Source: CAJCJE01 sp963818685 (GTDB taxonomy: Bacteria; Actinomycetota; Actinomycetes; Mycobacteriales; Pseudonocardiaceae). From it: a DNA stretch of 64,000 nt. Every line of letters starts with the position of its first letter. Positions within the stretch are counted from its first letter, which is position 1. Position numbers and translations under genes: made by a program. The stretch is taken from NCBI GenBank assembly GCA_963818685.1, contig CAWFTJ010000004.1:62001-126000 (forward strand), given 5' to 3'. Positions 34,188-43,744 of the stretch are shown here, in pieces. The notes under the pieces were generated by a model. It saw nothing but the letters and a program-made list of their open reading frames with translations. It ran no database searches and had not been told where the DNA came from.

Positions 34188-35093
34188 TCAAGACAGTTCC
34201 GGCACGGGTGCAGCGGTCTGCCTGCGGACACGCACCGCGGCGTCGGTGATGAATCGCGGCAGCCGGAAACCGTGCGCCGCAGCCAGTTCGGCCTGCTCGA
34301 TCGGATGGCCCAGGGCGACCAGGTTCATCGCATACGACTCGTCGATCATGCGGTCGGTCGAGCGGAAGTCGAAGGGGCTCAACGCCGTGGTCGGCGGAGC
34401 AGGAAGCACGGTCACGTTGGCGCGCACCGACGCGATGTCGGTGGAGACCACGTGGCCGAACATCTGGTCGATCGCCCTGATCATCACCGCGACCGCGCCC
34501 TTGGGCAGTTGCCTCGGCGCTTTCGGTCCGACGGTCGGCAGGACGTAGATCTCGGTCGCGCCCAGCATCTCGGCCTGGCGGATCGGCGTGTCCGCAGTGA
34601 TCGCGCCGTCGATCAGCGAGCGCCCGTCCAGCACGACCGGCGGGAACACGCCCGGCATGGCCGCGCTGGCCAGCAGCGCCGGCACCGCAGGGCCGCCGGA
34701 GATGACAACCGGCTCACCCTCGGCGAGATCGGTGGCCACGATGTGAACCGGGAGTTTCGCGTCCTCCAGCCGCAGGTCGCCGACCTGATCCACGAGAAAG
34801 GCACGCAACCGGTCCGGCGAGACAAACCCGTCGCGCCTGCCGATCAGGCCGGCCACGATGTCGCGCGGGTTGATCGGGAAGACGTCCTTGCGCCGCAGCC
34901 CGTGCCAGAGGTCCTTGAGTCGGACCAGTCCGTCCTCGGTCGGATCGGTGGCAAAACGAAATGCGTTGATCGCACCGGCGGAGGTGCCCACGACCAGGTC
35001 CGGCACGATCCCGGACTCGGTCAGCGCGCGCAGCATGCCGACGTGCGTGGCGGCTAGGCTGCCGCCACCGGCCAGAACGAATGCGACCGTCAT
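34188..35093 (-). CDS. Patatin-like phospholipase
   Basis: 301 residues from ATG 35091-35093. Oxyanion loop VLAGGGSLAATHVGML, nucleophile elbow Ser38 in VVGTSAGAINA and dyad Asp in SLIDGAITADTP. These are all the patatin features. Family members are cytoplasmic or membrane-associated serine acyl hydrolases (also similar to RssA-type). The start at MTVAFVLAGGGS is chosen because sequence before it is not conserved-looking. Confidence 0.9.
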   Translation of the reverse strand: MTVAFVLAGGGSLAATHVGMLRALTESGIVPDLVVGTSAGAINAFRFATDPTEDGLVRLKDLWHGLRRKDVFPINPRDIVAGLIGRRDGFVSPDRLRAFLVDQVGDLRLEDAKLPVHIVATDLAEGEPVVISGGPAVPALLASAAMPGVFPPVVLDGRSLIDGAITADTPIRQAEMLGATEIYVLPTVGPKAPRQLPKGAVAVMIRAIDQMFGHVVSTDIASVRANVTVLPAPPTTALSPFDFRSTDRMIDESYAMNLVALGHPIEQAELAAAHGFRLPRFITDAAVRVRRQTAAPVPELS

Positions 35094-35322
35094 GGCAAAC
35101 CTCCCATTCGGACCAATCGCCCGACCGGCGAGATCACTTTTCCGTTGGCGTCTCCGCCCGTTCGCTCCTGGTAAACACGTCATACCCAGAATAGATCCGA
35201 TCAACTAGTTTGTTTTGCCCAACAACAGTGGTGAACGTCACCGTTGCGCAGCAGGCAACGAGCTGCCCGGACCTGCGCTGAGGCATGTATCGGCCACGCC
35301 GGAAATGGGTATTCCAGAGGCC

Positions 35323-35493
35323 ATGACTGGACGACACAGACTAGAGGACACGGAGCGCCCGGCGCCCATCAACGACGAGCCGACCACGATCGACACCGAC
35401 CCGTTGGCCGGCCGCGACGATCACCCCGCGCCGCCCAATCAGCCGTGGCGACGCATTGCCACGGAAGTCAAGGAGTCGAGCAAGGCAGACTGA
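35323..35493 (+). CDS. Small hydrophilic hypothetical protein (56 aa)
   Basis: ATG 35323 follows an AGAGG ribosome site. The product starts MTGRHRLEDTERPAPIND, is Pro/Asp/Arg-rich, and ends KESSKAD; it is likely disordered. The family is unknown. Confidence 0.45.
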   Translation: MTGRHRLEDTERPAPINDEPTTIDTDPLAGRDDHPAPPNQPWRRIATEVKESSKAD

Positions 35494-35715
35494 TCGGCCA
35501 TCCGCCCCGGTCTCCCCGACTCGGCCCTCACCGGTGACTGACTTTCCTTCCCCGACATCACGAAATCCGAACACCAACTCATGAATTCCGCACCGCGGTC
35601 GAGGCTGCTTTGCCCACGACCGGGCCTTCCGCGCTCGGGCCCTCCGCGCTCGGCTCATGCCTCGGGCGACAAACGTCCGGTCAGGCCGACAGGGCCGTCC
35701 ATGTCTTCCATCCGG

Positions 35716-36130
35716 TCAGGCGGAAAGGGCGTCCGTGTCCTCGTCGCGCAACTCCGCGAGTGCCTGGCGCACCGTCGGAAACACCGCGAACACCCGACGT
35801 CAACCCGGTCAGTTCCAGCGGCAGCAGCGTCACCCTCCGGACGGCCACCAAACCCAGTGCGATCCCGGCCTCATCGGCCCTGCGCCGCGCGTCCACCAGC
35901 ACGGACAACGCGGCCGATCCGAAGAAGGCCACGTCCGTCAGGTCCAACACCAGTGCGGAAGGTCGCCGCGCAAGCGCTTGCCGCACCAGTTCGGCCATGT
36001 TCACGCCGGTCGCTTCGTCGAACTCACCGTGCAGGTGCACCACCAGTATCCGGTCCCCGCCGCGTCCGGTCCGGTGGTCCGTCCAGGTCGACGCCAGGTG
36101 GATTTCACCGGTCGCGCGCGCAGTGGTCAT
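35716..36130 (-). pseudogene. STAS-domain anti-sigma-factor antagonist, frameshifted near its end
   Basis: From ATG 36128-36130: ILVVHLHGEFDEATGVNMA, ALVLDLTDVAFFGSAALSVL, DARRRADEAGIALGLVAV. This is a STAS domain; the usual phosphorylatable Ser lies at FFGSAALS. After ELTGLT the frame fails, but skipping one base (35797) restores RVFAVFPTVRQALAELRDED and TDALSA with stop 35716-35718. The length of 415 is one above a multiple of three, consistent with one inserted base. If real, the frame runs on into a 149-residue Arg/Gly-rich product. Confidence 0.8.
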
Positions 36131-36302
36131 CGTCGGTCATCCCTTCCGTATAGTCGACCTGCTTCCCTATGGGCGGATACCCGACATGTCGCGCCCGCAC
36201 ACGTCAAGCGGTTTCCGCATTCCTGCGCCACCATGGAATGTGCCATCGCGGGAAGAAGGGGTCGACCACCCGACGCCCCGGCCCCGCTCGAAAGGAGCAC
36301 AC

Positions 36303-38459
36303 GTGCAGCCATGGCCAGGTACCGCGTATCCGCTCGGCGCCAGCTACGACGGTACCGGCACCAATTTCGCCCTGTATTCGCAAGTCGCCGAGAAGGTCGA
36401 ACTGTGCTTGTTCGACACCGACGGCGTGGAACAGCGCGTCGCCCTGACCGAAGTCGACGGTTTCGTCTGGCACGGCTACCTGCCGGGCGTCGTCGCGGGC
36501 CAGGAGTACGGCTACCGCGTGCACGGGCCGCACGATCCAGCCAATGGCATCCGCTGCAACCCGAACAAGCTGCTGCTCGACCCGTATGCGAAGGCGGTGA
36601 CCGGCCGGCTCGACTGGGATCAGTCCGTGTTCGGCTACCGTTTCGACGACCGGCGCGCCCGCGAGGACAGCGACTCGGCCGCGCACACCGTGCGTGGCGT
36701 GGTGATCAACCCGTACTTCGACTGGGCCAACGACCGGCATCCGAACGTGCCGTACCACGAAAGCGTCATCTACGAGGCTCACGTGCGCGGCCTGACCATG
36801 CGCCACCCGGACATCCCCGCGGAGTTGCGCGGCCGGTACGCGGCGCTCGGCCACCCGGTGATGATCGACTACCTCAGCCGGCTCGGCGTGACCGCCGTGG
36901 AACTGCTGCCGGTGCACCAGTTCCTGCACGAACACGAGCTGATCGAGCGCGGGCTGCGTAACTACTGGGGTTACAACACGATCGCGTACTTCGCCCCGCA
37001 CGACGACTACGCGGTCACCACCGTCGCCGGCAGCCAGGTGCAGGAATTCAAGGCGATGGTGCGCGCGCTACACGAGGCTGGCATCGAGGTCATTCTCGAC
37101 GTGGTCTACAACCACACGGCCGAAGGTAACCAGTTCGGCCCGACGCTGTCCTTCCGCGGCATCGACAACCCCGCGTACTACAGGCTCGTCGCCGACGACC
37201 CGCGTTACTATCTGGATTACACCGGCACCGGGAACTCGCTCAACGTCCGCGATCCGCACACCCTGCAACTGATCATGGACTCGTTGCGCTACTGGGTGAC
37301 CGAGATGCACGTCGACGGATTTCGGTTCGACCTCGCCGCCACTCTCGCCCGCGAGTTCTACGACGTCGACCGGCTGTCCGCGTTCTTCGACATCGTGCAG
37401 CAGGACCCGGTGATCAACCAGGTGAAACTGATCGCGGAACCGTGGGACGTGGGTCCGGGCGGTTACCAGGTCGGCAACTTCCCGCCATTGTGGACCGAGT
37501 GGAACGGCAAGTTCCGCGACACCGTGCGCGACTTCTGGCGGGGCGAACCCTCCACGCTCGGCGAGTTCGCGTCCAGGATCACCGGCTCGTCAGACCTCTA
37601 CCAGGCCGACGGCCGCAGGCCGTTCGCGTCCATCAACTTCATCACCGCACACGACGGTTTCACCCTCGCCGACCTGGTTTCCTACAACAGCAAGCACAAC
37701 GAGGCCAACGGCGAGAACAACAACGACGGCGCCGACGACAACCGGTCCTGGAACTGCGGCGTCGAAGGCCCCACCGATGACAAGGACGTCATCCAACTGC
37801 GCGACCGCCAGGTGCGCAACATGATCGCCACCATGTTGCTCGCGCAGGGCGTGCCCATGCTGTTGCATGGTGACGAACTCGGCCGCACCCAGCGCGGCAA
37901 CAACAACGGTTACTGTCAGGACAACGAACTCACCTGGGTCGACTGGTCCGCCGCCGACACAGACCGGGAACTGTTCGCGTTCACCAGCGCGGTCACCGCT
38001 TTCCGCAGAAACCATCCGGTCTTCCGACGCCGCCGCTTCTTCGCCGGACGCCCCCTGCGCAAGGGCGCGGAACTACGTGACATCGCCTGGTTCACACCTG
38101 GCGGAACGGAGATGTCCGAACAGGACTGGGAAGCCGACTTCGGCCGGTGCATCACCGTGTTCCTCAACGGCAACGGCATCTCCGAACTCGACCCGCGCGG
38201 TGAACCCGTGGTTGACGACTCGTTTCTGCTGTGCTTCAACGCGCACTACGAAGACATCGACATCACCCTGCCACCCGACGGCTATGGCCAGGCATGGGCC
38301 GTCGTACTGGACACCGCGACCGGCGAGGTGTACCCCGGCGAACCCAATACGCTCGCCATCGGCAGGCCCAACACTGATCCACTGCTCGGCGCCCGCCACG
38401 TCCGCGAAAGCCTCACCGTGACCGCCCGTTCCCTGATCGTCCTGCAACGCACCCAGTAG
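36303..38459 (+). CDS. glgX: Glycogen debranching enzyme (isoamylase type)
   Basis: 718 residues from GTG 36303, preceded by AAAGGAG. N-terminal CBM48 (YPLGASYDGTGTNFALYSQV), then the GH13 barrel: VILDVVYNHTAEG, DGFRFDLAATLARE with the nucleophile Asp, LIAEPWDVGPGGYQ with the acid Glu and FITAHDGFTLADLVSYN with the third Asp. NEANGENNNDGADDN is a typical GlgX segment. It hydrolyses alpha-1,6 branches of glycogen or limit dextrins. It sits near a GH65 phosphorylase operon, aldehyde dehydrogenase and other carbon genes. The stop is one base from the stop of the convergent ANTAR gene. Confidence 0.95.
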   Translation: MQPWPGTAYPLGASYDGTGTNFALYSQVAEKVELCLFDTDGVEQRVALTEVDGFVWHGYLPGVVAGQEYGYRVHGPHDPANGIRCNPNKLLLDPYAKAVTGRLDWDQSVFGYRFDDRRAREDSDSAAHTVRGVVINPYFDWANDRHPNVPYHESVIYEAHVRGLTMRHPDIPAELRGRYAALGHPVMIDYLSRLGVTAVELLPVHQFLHEHELIERGLRNYWGYNTIAYFAPHDDYAVTTVAGSQVQEFKAMVRALHEAGIEVILDVVYNHTAEGNQFGPTLSFRGIDNPAYYRLVADDPRYYLDYTGTGNSLNVRDPHTLQLIMDSLRYWVTEMHVDGFRFDLAATLAREFYDVDRLSAFFDIVQQDPVINQVKLIAEPWDVGPGGYQVGNFPPLWTEWNGKFRDTVRDFWRGEPSTLGEFASRITGSSDLYQADGRRPFASINFITAHDGFTLADLVSYNSKHNEANGENNNDGADDNRSWNCGVEGPTDDKDVIQLRDRQVRNMIATMLLAQGVPMLLHGDELGRTQRGNNNGYCQDNELTWVDWSAADTDRELFAFTSAVTAFRRNHPVFRRRRFFAGRPLRKGAELRDIAWFTPGGTEMSEQDWEADFGRCITVFLNGNGISELDPRGEPVVDDSFLLCFNAHYEDIDITLPPDGYGQAWAVVLDTATGEVYPGEPNTLAIGRPNTDPLLGARHVRESLTVTARSLIVLQRTQ

Positions 38460-38460
38460 G

Positions 38461-39225
38461 TCAGTCCAGGTCAAGCTCGTGGTGCCGCTCGGTCAAGGTG
38501 TGCGCGAGATCGGCCAGCTTCACGTTCAGGTCCTGCGACACCCGTCGCAGGATCGAGAACGCCTCGTCCGCGTCAATGCCCCGCCGGTTCATCAGAATCC
38601 CCTTGGCCTGGCCGATGATGTCGCGGCTCTCGATGGCCCTGCGCAGATGCGCGGCCTGCAACGCAGCCGTGCTGTTCGCCTGCACATTGGCCAGCGCCAG
38701 CGACCCGTGACAGGCCAACAGCAACGCGGCATCCCGGTCGCTCGCGGTCAACCCCGAACGGCGCCGCGAGTACACGTTGAGGGCGCCGACCAGTTGCGGC
38801 GGCCGTGAATCAGGCAGCAGCGCGGTCGCCACAATCGAGTGGTACCCGCGCTCGACAGCCGCCCGCCCGAACTTCGGCCATAACGGCTCGTCGCTGAGAT
38901 CGTCCGATACCGCGATCGCCGGCCCAGGAATCCGCGCGGCGTCCATGCACGGCCCCTCGTTCAACTCGTACTGAACCTGATCCAGCTCGTCGGCGATCGG
39001 ATCGGTTTCCGCGGGCGTGTAGTAGTGGCCATTCGGCCCGCGCAGCGTGATGCTGACCAGATCGGCGCCTGGAATGGCCTGGCGAGTCGCCACCACGATC
39101 CGGTCCAGTGCCTCGACGAGGCTCGTGGCGTCCAGCAGGGTACGGGTCAACTCCGCCAACTGCCACGCCACCGACCGCAACGTCGGCCCCTCGCCCGAAT
39201 CGGGCCTGCGCTCCTCAACATCCAT
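38461..39225 (-). CDS. GAF-ANTAR antitermination regulator
   Basis: 254 residues from ATG 39223-39225, with GGAGG eight bases upstream. The N-terminal GAF domain (about 20-170) contains PGADLVSITLRGPNGHYYTP and YELNEGPCMDAARI, typical of actinobacterial GAF-ANTAR proteins. The C-terminal ANTAR (about 190-250) has HLRRAIESRDIIGQAKGILM and DADEAFSILRRVSQDLNVKL. ANTAR domains bind RNA hairpins and prevent termination. No target hairpin was identified here. Confidence 0.92.
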   Translation of the reverse strand: MDVEERRPDSGEGPTLRSVAWQLAELTRTLLDATSLVEALDRIVVATRQAIPGADLVSITLRGPNGHYYTPAETDPIADELDQVQYELNEGPCMDAARIPGPAIAVSDDLSDEPLWPKFGRAAVERGYHSIVATALLPDSRPPQLVGALNVYSRRRSGLTASDRDAALLLACHGSLALANVQANSTAALQAAHLRRAIESRDIIGQAKGILMNRRGIDADEAFSILRRVSQDLNVKLADLAHTLTERHHELDLD

Positions 39226-39967
39226 GATCGAACCTCCGATACACGGCCCAGGCACAGCAACAACACACCAAAAGCCCAGAAGTGAAAACAATTTCCCCGC
39301 CCGCACAACCCCCACCACTCCTCGGGGGGCGCGCCCCTGGCCAGTCTATCGGCGTGGATGGGAAAAGCCAGTTTCGCGCGGCGAGCTGTGGACAACTCGA
39401 CGTCGTCTGCGCGCTTGTGGATGGTTTCGCGCGGGGTAATCGAAAATGTGCTATGGCGCGAAAACCCGGTAGACGCCGGGAAACCGGTCGCGGCTGGAAA
39501 GGCGGTCGCGCCCCGAAGGACGGTCGCGGCTGGAAAGGCGGTTGCCCCTCGGGAACCGGCGATGAGCAGGGAACCGATGCTGGGTCGGAAAGCGGGGCCG
39601 AGCCGAAATTGGGCGGACGGCCGAGCAGTCACCGTCACACGAATCTCCGGCGCGGCCGGTGTGTCTCAACCGAGTGCGGATGCCGCCTCTCAACGTTGCG
39701 TTCATTGAAGCCGGATACCCGCTTCGCGCTGGCTCACACCCGTGACCGCGAGCACCGGGCACCGGGACGGTGAACACCGTGAGTAGTCGCGGTGGGTATC
39801 CGATACTGGGTCGGTCCTGAACTCGACTGGCTATCGGGGGCCGAGAGTAGTTGGCTGGGGGCGGGGTATCCGGCACCAGCCAGAACAGCCCAACCAGACG
39901 GCACAGCACAGCAGAGCAGCAGAACAGAGCAGCCCAGCGAGAACATCTGCACACCGGGAGGGACGTC
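39226..39967. other. 742-base intergenic region with simple repeats
   Basis: Between the leftward ANTAR gene and the rightward aldehyde dehydrogenase. It holds a degenerate 18-base periodic array (39463-39590), a GC palindrome around GGGGCGCGCCCC near 39326-39337, and a CAG/CAC-rich stretch (about 39895-39942). Open frames across it on both strands owe their openness to the periodicity and I do not call them as genes. Confidence 0.55.
39463..39590. repeat. Degenerate tandem repeat, 18-base period
   Basis: About seven units can be lined up. Two copies of CGGTCGCGGCTGGAAAGGCG start at 39485 and 39521, 36 bases apart, with diverged units between and around. Read on the plus strand the period gives hexapeptides such as VDAGKP, VAAGKA, VAPRRT, VAAGKA, VAPREP, AMSREP and MLGRKA. 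Confidence 0.7.
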
Positions 39968-41341
39968 ATGGCCATCGCAACGGTGAACCCGGCAACCGGC
40001 GAAACACTGCGCACCTTCGAGGCGCTCGACGATCGCGGCATCGATGAGGCCATCGGGCGGGCGCATCGGGCCTTCCAGACACTGCGCTCGACGAGCTTCG
40101 CGAAGCGCGCCGAGTGGATGCGCGGGGCCGCGGACATCTTGACCGAGGAAGTCGAGGACATCGGACGGATCATGACGACCGAGATGGGCAAGACGCTCGT
40201 CGCGGCCAGGGCCGAGGTGCTCAAGTGCGCGAAGGCGGCTCGCTTCTACGCCGAGCACGCCGAGTCCTTCCTCGCCGACCAGCCTGTCGATCCGGCTTCG
40301 GTGAACGCGTCCAAGGCCTACACGCGCTGGCAGCCGCTCGGGCCGGTGCTCGCGGTGATGCCGTGGAACTTTCCGCTGTGGCAGGTGATGCGCTTCGCCG
40401 CACCCGCGCTGATGGCCGGCAACGTGGGGCTGCTCAAACACGCGTCGAACGTGCCGCAAACCGCGCTCACCTTCGCGGACGTGTTCGAGCGGGCCGGGTT
40501 CCCGGATGGGGCGTTCCAGACGTTGCTGATTCCGTCGAGCGCTGTAAACCGCGTGTTGACAGATGACCGTGTGGTGGCGGCGACGCTGACCGGGAGCGAG
40601 GGCGCTGGTCGGTCCGTTGCCGAGATCGCGGGGCGCGAGATCAAGAAGACCGTGTTGGAGCTGGGCGGCAGCGACGCGTTCATCGTGATGCCCTCGGCCG
40701 ACCTGAACAAGGCGGTCGAGTTCGCGGTCACCTCGCGCACCCAGAACAACGGGCAGAGCTGCATCTCGGCGAAGCGGTTCATCGTGCACGCGGACATCGC
40801 GGACGCGTTCCGGGAGAGGTTCGTTGCGGCCATGTCCGCGCTGGTGGTCGGCGATCCGATGGACGAGGGCACCGACGTCGGGCCGTTGGCGACCGAGCAG
40901 GGGCGGGCAGATGTCGAGGAACTCGTCGACGAGGCGGTGAAGGCAGGGGCGACGGTGTTGTGCGGCGGGCAGCGGCCGGATCGGCCGGGCTGGTTCTACC
41001 CGCCGACTGTGATCACGGACATCACGCCGGACATGCCGATCTACGCGGAGGAGGTGTTCGGGCCGGTCGCGCAGCTGTACGCGGTGCCAGACGTCGACGC
41101 CGCCATCGAGTTGGCGAACGCGACCCGGTTCGGGCTCAGCTCGAACGCGTGGACGAACGACGCGGGCGAACAGACTCGGTTCATCGACGGGCTGAGCGCG
41201 GGCGGGGTGTTCATCAACGGGATGACGGTCTCCTACCCGGAGTTGCCCTTCGGCGGGGTGAAGGCGTCCGGTTACGGCCGCGAGCTGTCCGCCATGGGCA
41301 TTCGCGAGTTCTGCAACGCCAAGACGGTCTGGATCGGGTGA
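39968..41341 (+). CDS. NADP-type succinate-semialdehyde dehydrogenase-like aldehyde dehydrogenase
   Basis: 457 residues from ATG 39968 behind GGAGGG. Motifs: VLAVMPWNFPLWQVMRF (cofactor), LTGSEGAGRSVAE, catalytic Glu in KKTVLELGGSDAFIV and catalytic Cys in NNGQSCISAKRF. The EMGKTL and short N-terminus fit the GabD/Sad group that oxidises succinate semialdehyde, though related aldehydes are possible. A copy of the recurring palindrome lies inside the gene at 40542-40562. Confidence 0.9.
   Translation: MAIATVNPATGETLRTFEALDDRGIDEAIGRAHRAFQTLRSTSFAKRAEWMRGAADILTEEVEDIGRIMTTEMGKTLVAARAEVLKCAKAARFYAEHAESFLADQPVDPASVNASKAYTRWQPLGPVLAVMPWNFPLWQVMRFAAPALMAGNVGLLKHASNVPQTALTFADVFERAGFPDGAFQTLLIPSSAVNRVLTDDRVVAATLTGSEGAGRSVAEIAGREIKKTVLELGGSDAFIVMPSADLNKAVEFAVTSRTQNNGQSCISAKRFIVHADIADAFRERFVAAMSALVVGDPMDEGTDVGPLATEQGRADVEELVDEAVKAGATVLCGGQRPDRPGWFYPPTVITDITPDMPIYAEEVFGPVAQLYAVPDVDAAIELANATRFGLSSNAWTNDAGEQTRFIDGLSAGGVFINGMTVSYPELPFGGVKASGYGRELSAMGIREFCNAKTVWIG
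40542..40562. repeat. Recurring palindrome CTGTAAAC-N5-GTTGACAG (site 2, inside the aldehyde dehydrogenase gene)
   Basis: The arms are identical to those at 46722-46742; the spacer here is CGCGT. In frame it codes for AVNRVLTD, so the match might be coincidental. Confidence 0.45.
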
Positions 41342-41350
41342 GGCGAACGG

Positions 41351-41389
41351 CGCCCGGCCGTATGTCCGAGGTGGACATACGGCCGGGCG
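41351..41389. terminator. Bidirectional terminator between the aldehyde dehydrogenase and GH65 genes
   Basis: Perfect 17-bp stem (41351-41367 with 41373-41389) with a GAGGT loop, ten bases after one stop codon and seven bases before the other convergent stop. Confidence 0.88.
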
Positions 41390-41395
41390 GGTTGG

Positions 41396-43744
41396 TCAGC
41401 CGATCCGCTTGGGTGCGCGGCCGTGCGGCTGGTGCGGGCGGGGGTGCTGCGGCGCCTGCGGGATCGAGCGCTTGACCGAGCTGTTCACCTCGACGGTGCA
41501 CAGCTCGTCGTAGTGCAGGATCTCCATGGGCTCGCCTTCGAGCAGCGTGTAGCGCGCTTCTGCGCCGGTGGTCTCGACCTCAAGCAGCCTGCCGCGGAAG
41601 AACAGCCGGAACGCGAGACGGGAGATGCCGGGCGGCAGCTTCGGCGCGAAGTGCAGGGGTTTGCCAATGCGGTGCCGCAGGCCGCCGAACCCGGCGACCA
41701 GGGCCAGCCAGGCACCGGCGAGTGACGCGATGTGCACGCCGTCGCGGGTGTTGTGTTCGAGATCGTCGAGGTCCATCAGGGCGGCCTCGCCGAGGTAGTC
41801 CCTGGCGAGGTCGAGGTGGCCGCACTCGGCTGCGACAACCGCTTGTACACAGGCGGACAGGGACGAGTCGCGGACGGTCAGTTCCTCGTAGTAGGCGAAG
41901 TCGCGGACCTTCTCATCCGGGGTGAACTCGTCCGGGCACAGGTAGATGGCCAGCACGAGGTCGGCCTGCTTGACCACCTGTTTCCGGTACAGGTCAAGGT
42001 AGGGGAAGCTGAGCATCAGCGGGTAGTGCCGGTCCTCGCACTTCTCGAATTCCCACAGCTGGTGATCGGTGAACCGCTCGGATTGCGGGTGCACGCCGAG
42101 TCGTTCGTCGTAGACCACGACCATGGCCTCGGCCGCCCGTTCCCACTCGCCGATCTCGGTGTGGTTGACGTCGAGTTCCTTGGCCTCGTCCGGGAACCTG
42201 AGTGCCACGGCGGCCGCGGCGGCGAGGTTTTTGCGTGCCATCAGGTTGGTGTAGACGTTGTTGTCCGCGACCGCGCTGTACTCGTCCGGGCCGGTGACCC
42301 CGTCGATTCGGAACCGGCCGTCCCCGTCGAAGTGGCCGAACGAGCGCCACAACCGCGCGGTGTTGACCAGCAGCGCGAGCCCTTCCTTGCGCAGGAACGC
42401 GTCGTCGCCGGTGGCGTCGGCGTAGCGGGTGACCGCGTCGGCGATGTCCGCGTTGATGTGGAAGGCGGCCGTGCCGGCCGGCCAGTACGCTGAGCATTCC
42501 GGGCCGGAGATGGTGCGCCACGGGAAGGCGGCCCCTTCGTAGCCGAGTTCCTTGGCGCGGGCCTGCGCGGTGGGCAGGATGTCGTAGCGCCACTTCAGGG
42601 CGTGCCCTGCCGCGTCCGGGATGGTGTAGGTGAGCACAGGGAGGGCGAAGATCTCGCTGTCCCAGAACGAGTGGCCGTCGTAGCCGGGGCCGGTGAGGCC
42701 CTTGGCCGGAATGGCCCTGCGCTCGGCTCGGGCGCCTGCCTGGGCGACGTGGAACAGGCCGAATCGGACGGCCTGCTGGATCTTGTCGTCGCCGTCGAGT
42801 TCCACGTCCGAGCGGGCCCAGAAGCCGTCGAGGTACTGCCGCTGTTCGACGAGCAGTTGGTCCCAGCCCGCGTGCCTTGCCGCGGCGACGGCAGCGTCCA
42901 CCTGGGCACGCAGGCCCGGTTCGGAGCGCTGGCCGGACCAGCCGTAGCCGACGAACTTGATCACGCGCAGCGTCTGCCCGGCTTCCAGGCGCGCGGCGAC
43001 GATGTACCGGCCGAGATCGTCGTAGCTTTCCGCTCGGGTTTCGCAGTGTGCCGAGCATTCGAGCAGGTGGTCCATTGCGGCGGCGACGCGCAGCTTGCTG
43101 GACTTGGTCTCGTGGACGAACACGACCCTCGTACTGTCCGCGGCGTGCAGCCGGGGCGCGAGCGGCGCGGACAGCAGGGCGCCCATCCGGGGGTCCTTGC
43201 TGGCCTGGGACATGGACTCGTTGGCGACCAGTTCGGACTGCAACACGATCCGCGCCGGCCCGTCGACCGGCTCGATCTCGTAGTGGATCGCGGCGATCGC
43301 GCGCTGGGTGAAGGAGACCAACCGGGTCGAGCGGATCCGCACCGTGCGGCCGGTCGGCGCGGTCCACTCGACATCGCGGGACAGGGTGCCGGCGCGCATG
43401 TCCAGCACGCGCTCGTGCTTGTGCAGCTCGCCGTAGCGGATGTCGAGCGGCTCGTCGTCGACCAGTACCCGGATCAGCTTGCCGTTGGGCACGTTGATCA
43501 CGGTCTGGCCGGATTCGGGGTAGCCGTAGCCCGCTTCGGCGTAAGGCAGCTCGCGGCTCTCGAAGACGCCGTTGAGGTAGCAGCCGGGCAGGCCGTGCGG
43601 CTCTCCCTCATCCAGGTTGCCTCGCCAGCCGATGTGGCCGTTGGCCAGCGCGAACACCGATTCGCTCTGGGCGAGGTGGTCGAGGCTGAGAGTGGTTTCC
43701 CTGAGCAGCCAGGGGTCGGCTTCGAACGCGGAGTGCTCGATCAC
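41396..43744 (-). CDS. GH65 disaccharide phosphorylase (maltose/trehalose/kojibiose type)
   Basis: 782 residues. N-terminal beta-sandwich (LAQSESVFALANGHIGWRGN), then the (alpha/alpha)6 barrel: YDGHSFWDSEIFALPVL, TGPDEYSAVADNNVYTN with the general acid Glu near residue 480, and RKQVVKQADLVLAIYL which includes the phosphate-site region. It cleaves a disaccharide with phosphate to give beta-glucose-1-phosphate. The ATG overlaps the stop of the beta-phosphoglucomutase-like gene by four bases (43741-43744), so product and next enzyme are coupled. The linkage specificity cannot be told from the motifs. Confidence 0.93.
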   Translation of the reverse strand: MIEHSAFEADPWLLRETTLSLDHLAQSESVFALANGHIGWRGNLDEGEPHGLPGCYLNGVFESRELPYAEAGYGYPESGQTVINVPNGKLIRVLVDDEPLDIRYGELHKHERVLDMRAGTLSRDVEWTAPTGRTVRIRSTRLVSFTQRAIAAIHYEIEPVDGPARIVLQSELVANESMSQASKDPRMGALLSAPLAPRLHAADSTRVVFVHETKSSKLRVAAAMDHLLECSAHCETRAESYDDLGRYIVAARLEAGQTLRVIKFVGYGWSGQRSEPGLRAQVDAAVAAARHAGWDQLLVEQRQYLDGFWARSDVELDGDDKIQQAVRFGLFHVAQAGARAERRAIPAKGLTGPGYDGHSFWDSEIFALPVLTYTIPDAAGHALKWRYDILPTAQARAKELGYEGAAFPWRTISGPECSAYWPAGTAAFHINADIADAVTRYADATGDDAFLRKEGLALLVNTARLWRSFGHFDGDGRFRIDGVTGPDEYSAVADNNVYTNLMARKNLAAAAAVALRFPDEAKELDVNHTEIGEWERAAEAMVVVYDERLGVHPQSERFTDHQLWEFEKCEDRHYPLMLSFPYLDLYRKQVVKQADLVLAIYLCPDEFTPDEKVRDFAYYEELTVRDSSLSACVQAVVAAECGHLDLARDYLGEAALMDLDDLEHNTRDGVHIASLAGAWLALVAGFGGLRHRIGKPLHFAPKLPPGISRLAFRLFFRGRLLEVETTGAEARYTLLEGEPMEILHYDELCTVEVNSSVKRSIPQAPQHPRPHQPHGRAPKRIG

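Noticed and set aside
39358..39708. 117-codon plus-strand frame through the 18-base repeats as a repeat protein
   Set aside because: Both strands stay open because the period is a multiple of three; no ribosome site or signal is present.
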